59,966 bases of DNA. It comes from a virus. Below, piece after piece: positions 46,718 to 54,074 of the stretch. Both the position numbers and the translations under genes were made by a program. Position 1 is the stretch's first letter. Each line of letters starts with the position of its first letter. The notes below the pieces were generated by a model that was not told where the DNA came from, ran no database searches, and saw nothing but the letters and a program-made list of their open reading frames with translations. The stretch covers positions 1 to 59,966 of IMG/VR virus record IMGVR_UViG_3300020179_000034. The stretch is one strand, 5' to 3'.

Positions 46718-47707
46718 ATGGCTGTTGAACAAACTGAATTTAAGTTTCCTGATGAGATCGAGGCTGAAAAAGTCGAAGCAAAACAAGAAGTTAGCGACAA
46801 TATTGAAGTTAAAGTAGAGGATGATACCCCGCCAGAAGACCGGGGCCGTAAACCTCTGCCCAAAGACATTGTGGATGAACTGGAAAAGGATGATCTTGAG
46901 GAGTATTCCGAAAAGGTAAAGAAACGCCTCTCCCAGATGAAAAAGGTCTGGCACGACGAGCGTCGTGAGAAGGAACGTGCCGCCCGTGAAAAAGATGAGG
47001 CTGTCCGGTTTGCCCAACAGCAATACGAGGAGAACAAGCGGCTGAAGCAGCGACTTGGTGTGGGCGAACGCGCCTTTATCCAAGAAGTTACCAAGGCTGC
47101 TAACAATGAACTTAATGTAGCCAAAGACAGGCTAAAACAGGCTTATGAGGCTGGTGATGCCGAGAAGATTGCGGAGGCTCAGGAGTCCCTGACCGATGCC
47201 AAACTTCGGCTGCAGCAATACTCCAGATTTCAGCCTACTTTACAACCCCAAGAATCGGGTGTACAACAAACACAACAAGTCCAAACGCCACAGGCTTCTG
47301 CTCCAGTAATCGACCCGAAAGCTGAATTATGGAGACAGAAAAACCCTTGGTTCGGCGTAGACGAGGAGATGACCGCCCTCGCACTTGGACTGCACGCTAA
47401 ATTAGAAAGGTCTGGAGTAGATTTGCGTAGCGATGATTACTATCGCCAGATCGACTCGACGATGAAGAAGCGATTCGCTGACTATTTCGATGAGGAAGTA
47501 GAACAGGAAGAAAAGCCGATTCAAACGAGAGAGGTTGAAAAACCTACTCGCACAAAACCAGCCAATGTAGTGGCTCCGGTCACGCGGGGAACCGCGCCTC
47601 GTCAGGTACGCCTGACACCGACTCAAGTTGCTATCGCTAAGAAATTAGGTTTGAGCAACGAGCAGTACGCACGAGAACTTATGAAACTGGAGAACGACAA
47701 TGGTTAA
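46718..47707 (+). CDS. Scaffolding protein, 329 aa
   Basis: Acidic N-terminus (residues 1-60), a long charged coiled coil at about 70-170 (EYSEKVKKRLSQMKKVWHDERREKERAAREKDEAV), a Gln/Pro linker (180-215) and a basic helical C-terminus (QVRLTPTQVAIAKKLGLSNEQYARELMKL). This is the classic scaffold composition and its place between portal and capsid genes supports it. It overlaps the next gene by eight bases. Confidence 0.85.
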   Translation: MAVEQTEFKFPDEIEAEKVEAKQEVSDNIEVKVEDDTPPEDRGRKPLPKDIVDELEKDDLEEYSEKVKKRLSQMKKVWHDERREKERAAREKDEAVRFAQQQYEENKRLKQRLGVGERAFIQEVTKAANNELNVAKDRLKQAYEAGDAEKIAEAQESLTDAKLRLQQYSRFQPTLQPQESGVQQTQQVQTPQASAPVIDPKAELWRQKNPWFGVDEEMTALALGLHAKLERSGVDLRSDDYYRQIDSTMKKRFADYFDEEVEQEEKPIQTREVEKPTRTKPANVVAPVTRGTAPRQVRLTPTQVAIAKKLGLSNEQYARELMKLENDNG

Positions 47708-48149
47708 CAATCGTCTTGATCGTGAAGTTGAAAATAGAGAATCGACGCAGCGCACAAAAAATTGGACTCCTCCCCAGACGCTTCCGGCACCTACGCCGCA
47801 GCCGGGTTGGGTGTTCCGCTACATCCGGACAAGTATTATGGGAACTGCTGACCCATCGAATACCTCCGCAAAATTTCGTGAAGGTTGGGAGCCTGTGAAG
47901 GCTGAAGACCATCCGGAGTTGATGCATATGACCGATCCTAATTCCAAATTTAAAGGGAACGTTGAGATCGGTGGTTTGTTGTTGTGTAAAGCTCCAGAAG
48001 AGTTGATGAATCAGCGCGATAACTATTACGCGCAGCAAGCAAAGGCTCAACTGCAGTCTGTAGACAACAACTTTATGAAGCTAAACGATGAACGTATGCC
48101 GCTCTTTAATGAAAAGAGAACGACGATCTCGTTTGGTAAAGGTAAATAA
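47700..48149 (+). CDS. Head-associated protein, 149 aa
   Basis: The start is ATG 47700, overlapping the scaffold stop. The N-terminus is basic/proline-rich (TPPQTLPAPTPQPGWVFRYIR), the middle has GTADPSNTSAKFREGWEPVKAEDHPELM, and the C-terminus is helical (EELMNQRDNYYAQQAKAQLQSVDNNFM). It is a conserved companion of podovirus capsid genes by memory, of unknown function; a decoration or maturation role is possible. Confidence 0.78.
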   Translation: MVNNRLDREVENRESTQRTKNWTPPQTLPAPTPQPGWVFRYIRTSIMGTADPSNTSAKFREGWEPVKAEDHPELMHMTDPNSKFKGNVEIGGLLLCKAPEELMNQRDNYYAQQAKAQLQSVDNNFMKLNDERMPLFNEKRTTISFGKGK

Positions 48150-48167
48150 TTTATTTTGGAGTAACTA

Positions 48168-48830
48168 ATGGCATATCCTACTATCGACAAGCCTTATGGC
48201 TTGAAGCCGATTAATATAATCGGCGGGCAGGTGTTTGCCGGTTCGACTCGCCAACGTCGTATTGATTCTGGTGCTTCCAGTATTGGATACGGCGACCCGG
48301 TGAAATTCGCATCGGACGGCACTGTTGTTGTGTGTACGGAAACGACGGCTCCCCCGGACGCTGGCTTTGCCGGTGTATTCTTGGGTTGCACGTTCGTATC
48401 CTCTGTAACTGGTCAGCCGACTTTTTCGCAGCAGTGGACTTCGGGTACTTCGGTCAAGGCTGGTACGTTTGTTTACGCATACGTAGCGGATGACCCGGAC
48501 ACCCTGTTCAAGGCTGTCGGCGTGTCGGCTTCGCTTGTGGTTTCGACCTCGGGCGGCTTCGTGTATGGCGACATTAATTCCAACGTTGCGTTGGTGGCTA
48601 ATACGCTAAATACGACTACGGGCGATTCGCAGCAAGGGCTTTTGACTAGCTCTGTTGCAACCACTCGTTCGCTGCCTATTCGCATTGTCGATGTGGTTGA
48701 AGACACTTCCTTTGTGTCAAGCGGCACTACCTACTACCCAGAAGTTATCGTGAAGTTTAATGCTTCATACATTACGAGTAACTCTCTGATTGTGGGTGGT
48801 CACGCTTATAACAACCCACTCGGCATTTAA
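48168..48830 (+). CDS. Head decoration-like protein, 220 aa
   Basis: A Gly/Ser/Thr/Val-rich, beta-rich protein starting MAYPTIDKPYGLKPIN with an IGGQVFAG loop, then repeated beta strands (TFVYAYVADDPDTLFKAV, VVSTSGGFVYGDIN). No helices or membrane segments. The location just before the capsid gene and the composition suggest a decoration protein that stabilises the shell. The family is common in marine podoviruses, from memory. Confidence 0.8.
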   Translation: MAYPTIDKPYGLKPINIIGGQVFAGSTRQRRIDSGASSIGYGDPVKFASDGTVVVCTETTAPPDAGFAGVFLGCTFVSSVTGQPTFSQQWTSGTSVKAGTFVYAYVADDPDTLFKAVGVSASLVVSTSGGFVYGDINSNVALVANTLNTTTGDSQQGLLTSSVATTRSLPIRIVDVVEDTSFVSSGTTYYPEVIVKFNASYITSNSLIVGGHAYNNPLGI

Positions 48831-48847
48831 TAGGGGAGTTCTAAGAA

Positions 48848-49756
48848 ATGGCTATTTCACGCGCACAGTTACTTAAGGAACTCCTTCCGGGTTTGAATGC
48901 CCTGTTTGGCCTTGAGTACAAGACCTATGGTGAGGAGCATAAGGAGATCTATGAAACTGAGACCTCCGAACGTTCCTTTGAAGAGGAGACCAAACTTTCT
49001 GGATTTAGTGCAGCCCCGGTAAAAGCCGAAGGCTCTGCTATTGCGTATGACAACGCACAGGAAGCGTGGACTGCTCGTTACAGTCACGAGACAATTGCTC
49101 TCGGCTTCTCCATCACGGAAGAGGCGGTTGAAGACAACCTGTACGATTCGCTGTCTAAGCGATATACCAAGGCGCTCGCCCGAGCGATGGCGTACACGAA
49201 GCAAGTTAAGGCGGCTGCAGTTCTGAACAACGGCTTTTCAGCGTCCTACCCCGGTGGTGACGGTGTGGCCCTGTTCTCGACTTCACACCCGCTTGTTTCA
49301 GGTGGTACCAACAGCAACCGTTTGACGGCTTCTGACCTCAACGAAACTTCGCTTGAGGCGGCGGTCATTCAGATTGCTGGTTGGGTTGATGAACGTGGAC
49401 TCTTGATCGCGGCGAAGCCCGGTAAGCTCATCGTGCCTCCAGCACTGATGTTCACTGCCAAGCGTCTCCTCGATACGGAGCTTCGCGTGGCAACTGCGGA
49501 CAACGACATCAACGCGCTGAAGGCGATGGGGTCGATTCCGGGTGGTTACACTGTTAACCACTACCTGACGGATACGAATGCGTGGTTCCTAACCACCGAC
49601 GTTCCGAACGGTATGAAGTACTTCGTTCGTACCCCGCTGCAAAACAGCATGGACGGCGATTTCGACACCGGTAACGTCCGTTACAAAGCCCGTGAACGCT
49701 ATAGCTTCGGCTTTAGTGATCCGCTGGGTATGTTTGGTTCGCCGGGTTCGTCTTGA
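48848..49756 (+). CDS. Major capsid protein, 302 aa
   Basis: An HK97-fold-type major capsid protein: N-terminal helices (SRAQLLKELLPGLNALFGLEYKTYGEEHKEIYE), a spine segment (QVKAAAVLNNGFSASYPGGDGVALFSTSHPLVSGG), the P-domain-like PGKLIVPPALMFTAKRLLDTELRV, and a C-terminal strand (FVRTPLQNSMDGDFDTGNVRYKARERYSFGF). By position and pattern it resembles Mu gpT-like / podovirus capsid proteins. A strong terminator follows directly, which would make this the last gene of a highly expressed segment. Confidence 0.93.
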   Translation: MAISRAQLLKELLPGLNALFGLEYKTYGEEHKEIYETETSERSFEEETKLSGFSAAPVKAEGSAIAYDNAQEAWTARYSHETIALGFSITEEAVEDNLYDSLSKRYTKALARAMAYTKQVKAAAVLNNGFSASYPGGDGVALFSTSHPLVSGGTNSNRLTASDLNETSLEAAVIQIAGWVDERGLLIAAKPGKLIVPPALMFTAKRLLDTELRVATADNDINALKAMGSIPGGYTVNHYLTDTNAWFLTTDVPNGMKYFVRTPLQNSMDGDFDTGNVRYKARERYSFGFSDPLGMFGSPGSS

Positions 49757-49763
49757 TGAGTGT

Positions 49764-49800
49764 GGGAGGGGGGTGAAAGCCCCCTTCCCTTTTTTGTTTT
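49764..49800 (+). terminator. Strong terminator after the capsid gene
   Basis: GGGAGGGGGG / GCCCCCTTCCC stem with a short GAAA-containing loop, followed by TTTTTTGTTTT. Likely stops most head-operon transcription. Confidence 0.93.
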
Positions 49801-49836
49801 GTAAGCGTATACGTTGAATTTACCGGGGTAATTTAA

Positions 49837-49890
49837 GTCCATCAGACAGACCCGGCTGACGACATGCAGACTGATGGACGACTCGCATGT
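49837..49890 (+). ncRNA. Structured leader, possible pseudoknot
   Basis: Between the terminator and the next gene, GTCCATCAG (49837-49845) pairs perfectly with CTGATGGAC (49871-49879). Inside that loop ACATGC (49862-49867) can pair with GCATGT (49885-49890) just downstream, making an H-type pseudoknot immediately before the GAGG ribosome site. The sequence GGTAATTTAA occurs twice, before the structure (49827-49836) and at the real ribosome site (49893-49902). This could regulate translation of the next gene or stabilise the RNA end. Pairing is by eye only. Confidence 0.6.
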
Positions 49891-49903
49891 GAGGTAATTT
49901 AAA

Positions 49904-50095
49904 ATGGCTCAGACTACATTCAGTGGCCCGGTTAATCTGGGTGTTTTCACGGTTGCTACGGCCCCTACGAGTAACGTCTCTACAGGCTCCGTTGCTTATT
50001 TCTCAAATGGCGCTGCAGGTAACCCGGTTCTTGCGTTTTACAACGGCACCAACTGGTTGCGTGTGGACACTTTGGCTGCTATTTCTGCTAGCTAA
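49904..50095 (+). CDS. Small virion-type protein, 63 aa
   Basis: The start is ATG 49904, shortly after GAGG. A short Gly/Ser/Thr/Ala-rich beta protein (FSGPVNLGVFTVATAPTSN, VLAFYNGTNWLRVDTL). The FYNGTNWLRVDT end resembles small modules found in phage tail fibres and head fibres. Its position just downstream of the capsid terminator and the structured leader suggests controlled high expression. Role unknown. Confidence 0.78.
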   Translation: MAQTTFSGPVNLGVFTVATAPTSNVSTGSVAYFSNGAAGNPVLAFYNGTNWLRVDTLAAISAS

Positions 50096-50123
50096 TACCC
50101 CCTAACCCTAGGAGGGTATGACA

Positions 50124-50423
50124 ATGCAAACAGATGTCTTAGCCAGTAAAGTCGCTACGACTGCTGGCGATCTATTGGATCAAAATAGCCTTGTAATTGG
50201 GCGTTCTCGCGTAAAAGCGATTTACATTGTTCCTGATACCGGTGCGGGTACAGTGACGTTTCGTGACGGCGGGGCTAATGGCCCAGTCAAGATCGTATTA
50301 AACACCAAGGCAAGTTCAACTTCTGCGGACTACACCCTGATGCCGGGTGAAGGATTGCTCTTCCAAACGAGCATTTACATCGTCCCGTCAGCCGTTATCT
50401 CCACGCTGGTGATTTATGGCTAA
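50124..50423 (+). CDS. Small beta-rich virion protein, 99 aa
   Basis: I prefer ATG 50124 because AGGAGG lies eight bases upstream; ATG 50118 is only two bases from it. The protein begins MQTDVLAS and has a regular strand pattern (RVKAIYIVPDTGAGTVTFRDGG, VKIVLNTKAS, GLLFQTSIYIVPSAVISTLVIY). Likely a structural (decoration or fibre) protein. Overlaps the next gene by eight bases. Confidence 0.8.
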   Translation: MQTDVLASKVATTAGDLLDQNSLVIGRSRVKAIYIVPDTGAGTVTFRDGGANGPVKIVLNTKASSTSADYTLMPGEGLLFQTSIYIVPSAVISTLVIYG

Positions 50424-50670
50424 AACTCCTGCGTGGCAACGCAAGGAAGGTAAGAATCCTGCTGGCGGCTTGAATGCCAAAGGCAGGGCTTCCTACAACC
50501 GTGCTAATCCCGGTAAGCCGGGTCTCAAGCGTCCTCAACCCGAGGGCGGTGCGCGTAAGAAATCATTCTGTGCCCGTATGTCGGGCATGAAAAAGAAACT
50601 GACGAGTGCCAAGACTGCTAACGATCCGAACAGTCGGATCAATAAATCACTTCGCGCATGGAATTGCTAA
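50416..50670 (+). CDS. Small basic protein, DUF6321-like, 84 aa
   Basis: A Lys/Arg/Gly-rich protein with AWQRKEGKNPAGGLNAKGRASYNRANPGKPGLK, then KKSFCARMSGMKKKLTSAKTANDPNSRINKSL, ending RAWNC. The pattern belongs to a family shared by tailed phages and large eukaryotic viruses (DUF6321-like from memory). Two cysteines flank the C-terminal half. It may bind DNA or be a packaged basic protein. No known function. Confidence 0.85.
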   Translation: MAKTPAWQRKEGKNPAGGLNAKGRASYNRANPGKPGLKRPQPEGGARKKSFCARMSGMKKKLTSAKTANDPNSRINKSLRAWNC

Positions 50671-50672
50671 AA

Positions 50673-50861
50673 ATGAAAGACGAAAATGTTGAAACCCTAA
50701 AAAACGTGGGTGACGCGCTATCTGTCTTTACGGTAATAGGAACTCTAATCGAAATGCTTCCGTCTGTTGCGGCAATATTTACTATTTTGTGGACGGGTAT
50801 CCGTATTTACGAAACTAAAACCGTACAAGGTTGGATTAAGAAGTGGAAAAACCGTGCCTAG
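50673..50861 (+). CDS. Small membrane protein, 62 aa
   Basis: Placed at ATG 50673 (an ATG 15 bases earlier lies inside the previous gene). One or two hydrophobic stretches (ALSVFTVIGTLIEMLPSVAAIFTILWTGIRIY) followed by a basic end (WIKKWKNRA). Possible holin-like or virion membrane protein; no family recognised. Overlaps the next GTG start by eight bases. Confidence 0.68.
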   Translation: MKDENVETLKNVGDALSVFTVIGTLIEMLPSVAAIFTILWTGIRIYETKTVQGWIKKWKNRA

Positions 50862-51003
50862 TAAATCTGCTAAACAACATCGTCTAATGGCTGCGGTCGC
50901 TAATAACAAAGCGTTCGCTAAAAAAGTTGATATTCCACAATCCGTGGGGCGGGAGTACGTTAAAGCCGATAAAGGCCGCAAATTTAGGAGTAAATCGAAA
51001 TGA
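50854..51003 (+). CDS. Small basic protein, 49 aa
   Basis: The start is GTG 50854, inside the end of the membrane protein gene. PSKSAKQHRLMAAVANNKAF is followed by AKKVDIPQSVGREYVKADKGRKF, a very basic pattern common in small proteins of phages. Probably nucleic-acid-binding or packaged with DNA. It overlaps the next gene by ATGA. Confidence 0.78.
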   Translation: MPSKSAKQHRLMAAVANNKAFAKKVDIPQSVGREYVKADKGRKFRSKSK

Positions 51004-51272
51004 GAATGAAGCCTAAAATGATGAAAATGATCAAGAAAATGAATATGGGCGGTATGCCTTATTCTGATGGTGGCATGACCAAAAAAATGAATATGGGTGG
51101 TATGGCCTATTCTAATGGTGGCATGACCAAAAAAATGAATATGGGTGGCATGTCTTATTCAAAAGGTGGCATGACCAAAAAAATGAACGGTAAACCTCAG
51201 TCTGGTAGTGGAGCATCTAAACGCGCTGATGGCATTGCCAGCAAGGGTAAAACCAAAGGACGTTTTGTATGA
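51000..51272 (+). CDS. Gly/Met-repeat protein, 90 aa
   Basis: Starts at ATG 51000. Three consecutive imperfect copies of a 17-residue unit (KKMNMGGM.YS.GGMT) precede a basic end (SGSGASKRADGIASKGKTKGRFV). The DNA repeats are nearly identical, so the gene can vary by copy number. The SKRADGIA..GKT(K/R)GR C-terminus is shared with the next gene. Function unknown; the repeated GGM and Lys residues suggest a flexible, structural or nucleic-acid-binding protein. Confidence 0.82.
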   Translation: MRMKPKMMKMIKKMNMGGMPYSDGGMTKKMNMGGMAYSNGGMTKKMNMGGMSYSKGGMTKKMNGKPQSGSGASKRADGIASKGKTKGRFV

Positions 51273-52060
51273 AACGAAAAATGCGTAAGTTTAGACTCGG
51301 TGGCGGCATTGATGGCGGCTACGAAGAAAATCCACCGGGAATGACTAGCTACAGTGACGGCAAGGGACGCGTGCCTATGTCTAATCGCAGAAATAGCGAT
51401 GAAGATAAGCCTATGACTTTTAAACAGGCTTTTGCAGAAGCACGTGCTAAAAAACAGGATACTTTTACTTTTAAGAATCCTAAGACGGGGAAAATGGAGC
51501 GTTTTCATACCCGTACTAAAGAAGAGGAAAGTAAACCTAATAATGTTAGTAATAATAAACTTAAAGAAGTTACAGAAACCAAGACTTCCGAAATTAAAAC
51601 GCCTGTTAGTAGAAGCGTAGCCCCGAAAAGAAAATTGCCTGAAAATTATAGTCCAAGAGTAGGTTCAGGGCGATATAACGATCCTACAACTACATACGGG
51701 GAACGTTTATTATCACCGCTTAAAAAACTTACTGACATTTTTGGTCTTCGTGAGGAAGAGAGTGTCATGCGGAACATGGGCGTAAATAGAGAAGAAGCCC
51801 GTAGACGCCTCGATGCTAAAGAAAAGGCAGAAGAGGGTATGCGCCGTGGCGGTAAGATTAAAAAAATGGCTTCGGGCGGTAGTTTTCCTGACCTAACTGG
51901 CGATGGCAAAGTAACTCGCGCTGATGTTCTTAAAGGCCGTGGCGTATTCAATCAAGGTGGTCGCGTAAAGAGATATGCCAGTGGCGGTTCTGTTTCGTCT
52001 GCTTCTAAACGTGCTGATGGTATCGCTCAGCGCGGTAAAACTAGAGGAAGACTTATATGA
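51269..52060 (+). CDS. Basic protein with EF-hand/dockerin-like loop, 263 aa
   Basis: Overlaps the previous stop (ATGA). A Gly-rich start (KFRLGGGIDGGYEENPPG), a flexible charged middle, a helix (EEARRRLDAKEKAEEGMRRGG), then FPDLTGDGKVTRADVLKGRGVF (about 208-229), whose D-x-T-G-D-G-x-V-x-x-x-D fits a calcium-binding dockerin or EF-hand-like loop. The end repeats the SKRADGIA..GKTRGR tag of the previous gene. AT-rich codon use in the middle third. Likely virion-associated; role unknown. Confidence 0.78.
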   Translation: MKRKMRKFRLGGGIDGGYEENPPGMTSYSDGKGRVPMSNRRNSDEDKPMTFKQAFAEARAKKQDTFTFKNPKTGKMERFHTRTKEEESKPNNVSNNKLKEVTETKTSEIKTPVSRSVAPKRKLPENYSPRVGSGRYNDPTTTYGERLLSPLKKLTDIFGLREEESVMRNMGVNREEARRRLDAKEKAEEGMRRGGKIKKMASGGSFPDLTGDGKVTRADVLKGRGVFNQGGRVKRYASGGSVSSASKRADGIAQRGKTRGRLI

Positions 52061-52353
52061 TGAGTTCTCGCGGTATGGGCGTGATTGCTCCTAGTAAAGT
52101 TCCTCGTGCTAGACGGCGCGGGGACAATAAGCCTGTGATTGGTACCGGCAAACCAATTCGTCACGCTGAAGGCGGTAAGGTCAAGAGCAAGGTCAATCAA
52201 TCTGGTAACTACACTAAGCCCGGTATGCGGAAGAGCTTGTTTGAGTCTATTAAGGCTCGTGCCGTTCAAGGCACTGGGGCAGGCCAGTGGAGTGCAAGAA
52301 AGGCACAGTTACTGGCAAAGACTTATAAGGCACGAGGCGGCGGGTACAAATGA
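52057..52353 (+). CDS. Small basic protein, 98 aa
   Basis: The start is ATG 52057 or 52060. A very basic N-terminus (APSKVPRARRRGDNKP) precedes a conserved block SGNYTKPGMRKSLFESIKARAVQGTGAGQWSARKAQLLAKTYKARGGG, a pattern common in phages and large viruses. Probably a DNA-binding or packaged protein. Overlaps the next gene by ATGA. Confidence 0.8.
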   Translation: MMSSRGMGVIAPSKVPRARRRGDNKPVIGTGKPIRHAEGGKVKSKVNQSGNYTKPGMRKSLFESIKARAVQGTGAGQWSARKAQLLAKTYKARGGGYK

Positions 52354-52595
52354 AAGCTCCGCAGCAGTCTCTTAAAGCGTGGGGTGATCAGAAATGGAGA
52401 ACCAAAAGTGGTAAACCCTCTAGCAAAACGGGTGAAAGGTATCTACCGGAAGCTGCAATCAAAGCTCTCAGCCCTGCGGAATACGCTCGTACGACGGCTG
52501 CAAAGCGCCGTGGCAAAGCTCAAGGCAAGCAGTTTGTTTCGCAGCCTAAAGGCATTAAAGAAAAAGTAAGGTCATATAGAAGGCAGGGCATGTAA
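52350..52595 (+). CDS. Small basic protein (KWRTKSGKPS family), 81 aa
   Basis: The gene begins at ATG 52350. SLKAWGDQKWRTKSGKPSSKTGERYLPEAAIKALSPAEYARTTAAKRRGKAQGKQFVSQP is a recognisable basic block of the type found in phages and giant viruses (I recall it as DUF5872-like but am not certain). It probably binds nucleic acid. Its TAA overlaps the next ATG. Confidence 0.82.
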   Translation: MKAPQQSLKAWGDQKWRTKSGKPSSKTGERYLPEAAIKALSPAEYARTTAAKRRGKAQGKQFVSQPKGIKEKVRSYRRQGM

Positions 52596-53320
52596 TGGTA
52601 GACAAGACTACAGCCACCACAGAATTTAACCTCGACCTCAATACGATTATTGAAGAGGCTTTCGAGCGTTGTGGGGCTGAACTGCGTACGGGTTACGATT
52701 TCCGTACGTCGAAGCGTAGTCTTGCCCTCCTGCTGATGGACTGGGCAAATCGCGGCATTAACCTATGGACGTTGGAGCAAGGCACTCAGACTTTGACTTA
52801 TAATCAAAGTACATATGATTTACCGGTGGATACGGTTGACCTACTTGACCACGTGATCCGTACGGGTACGGGTACGAACCAGCAAGACATCAACATCACG
52901 CGCATTTCATCCAGTACCTACCTTTCAATCCCTAACAAGAACGCGACGGGGCGTCCAATTCAAATTTGGATTAATCGCCGTACGGGTGCGACAGGTGCGG
53001 ATGATGCCGTGGTTTATCCGCAATTTGTAGTTTGGCCCAAGCCTGACAACACGACGACTTGGACGTTGGTATATACCCGGCTTCGCCGTATGTTTGATCC
53101 CGGCACGGGTGTAAACGGTCAAGACATTCCTTTTCGTTTTATGCCTTGCATGGTGGCTGGTTTAGCTTATTACCTATCGATGAAAATTCCCGGCGCGGAT
53201 GTTCGTATGCCGATGCTCAAGGCTCAATATGACGAAGCTTGGGATTTGGCATCTGGAGAAGATCGTGAGAAGGCGGCGGTTCGGTTCGTGCCACGTGAGA
53301 GTTTCTTGGGTGGCTACTAA
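52595..53320 (+). CDS. Head-tail adaptor (T7 gp11 / tubular A-like), 241 aa
   Basis: Helical and beta-rich: N-terminal helices (DLNTIIEEAFERCGAELRTGYDFRTSKRSLALLLMDWANRGINLW), then strands (YDLPVDTVDLLDHVIRTG, FVVWPKPDNTTTWTLVYTRLRRMFDPG), and C-terminal helices (CMVAGLAYYLSMKIPGADVRM). The pattern matches tubular A/adaptor proteins that connect portal to tail in podoviruses. Located with a second adaptor-like gene at 54071. Likely part of the neck. Confidence 0.85.
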   Translation: MVDKTTATTEFNLDLNTIIEEAFERCGAELRTGYDFRTSKRSLALLLMDWANRGINLWTLEQGTQTLTYNQSTYDLPVDTVDLLDHVIRTGTGTNQQDINITRISSSTYLSIPNKNATGRPIQIWINRRTGATGADDAVVYPQFVVWPKPDNTTTWTLVYTRLRRMFDPGTGVNGQDIPFRFMPCMVAGLAYYLSMKIPGADVRMPMLKAQYDEAWDLASGEDREKAAVRFVPRESFLGGY

Positions 53321-53697
53321 TGCCAAACAGATTTGCAAGTGGCAAACACGCGATTGCGGAGTGCGACCGATGTGGATTTCGTTTCAAACTTCGGCAATTA
53401 AAATCTCTGACAATCAAGACCAAAAATGTCAACATCTTGGTTTGTCCAGAGTGTTGGGAGCCAGATCAGCCGCAGTTGTCATTGGGTCTTTACCCTGTTG
53501 ATGATCCGCAAGCTATACGGAATCCACGGCCTGATTTAAGTTTTTATGAAATTGGTAATGATGGTGCAAGTGGCAGTCGAGTAATTCAATGGGGCTGGAA
53601 CCCGGTTGGTGGAGCTAGAGCAAATGATGCAGGACTAACTCCGAATGATCTTGCCCCGGTTGGAGAAATTGGAACGGTTACGGTCGTTACGACCTAG
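53320..53697 (+). CDS. Zinc-ribbon virion-associated protein, 125 aa
   Basis: Overlaps the adaptor stop. CDRCG (residues 15-19) and CPECWE (about 42-47) give a C-x2-C...C-x2-C zinc ribbon. The C-terminus (GWNPVGGARANDAGLTPNDLAPVGEIGTVTVVTT) carries a unit resembling the repeat in the 55428-56330 protein (GxIGTVTVV). This links a zinc ribbon in the neck region to that repeat protein. Function unknown. Confidence 0.8.
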   Translation: MPNRFASGKHAIAECDRCGFRFKLRQLKSLTIKTKNVNILVCPECWEPDQPQLSLGLYPVDDPQAIRNPRPDLSFYEIGNDGASGSRVIQWGWNPVGGARANDAGLTPNDLAPVGEIGTVTVVTT

Positions 53698-53706
53698 GAG
53701 ATTGAG

Positions 53707-53877
53707 ATGAAGAACGGAATGCGTAAAGTTGCGAAAGAAGAAGTACGAGAGCATGAATCTCGTATGCACAAAGGCAAAAAAGGCGTAAAGAAATTTGGTC
53801 ATGGCGGTAAAACTGGCAGCGACATGCTGAAGTACGGTCGCGGTATGGCTAAAGTGATGAATCAAAGGGGACACTAA
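53707..53877 (+). CDS. Small basic helical protein, 56 aa
   Basis: The start is ATG 53707, with AGGAG five bases upstream, and the stop overlaps the next ATG. Basic helix (MRKVAKEEVREHESRMHKGKKG), then GHGGKTGSDMLKYGRGMAKVMNQRGH. The GGK..SDML.YGR pattern is common in small phage proteins from memory. Likely nucleic-acid-binding or structural; unknown. Confidence 0.72.
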   Translation: MKNGMRKVAKEEVREHESRMHKGKKGVKKFGHGGKTGSDMLKYGRGMAKVMNQRGH

Positions 53878-54074
53878 TGAAAAATACTTCTTACAATCAG
53901 CCGAAGCCCAATCCTGAATCAACGGGGCGTAATGGCTATCCTGATACGGACGTAAACAAGGGCGTCACCCACATGAAGATGAAAGGTGCGGGTGCCGCAA
54001 CTAAAGGCACAAAGTTTGTGTCACAGATTAATCTTGAAAATAACGCTAAGTATCGGGCGGGTTGGTCGCCGTGA
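53877..54074 (+). CDS. Small unknown protein, 65 aa
   Basis: The gene begins at ATG 53877. Asn/Pro/Gly-rich N-terminus (SYNQPKPNPESTGRNGYPDTDVNKG) then a basic segment (HMKMKGAGAATKGTKF). No recognised motif. Overlaps the next start (GTGA). Confidence 0.75.
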   Translation: MKNTSYNQPKPNPESTGRNGYPDTDVNKGVTHMKMKGAGAATKGTKFVSQINLENNAKYRAGWSP

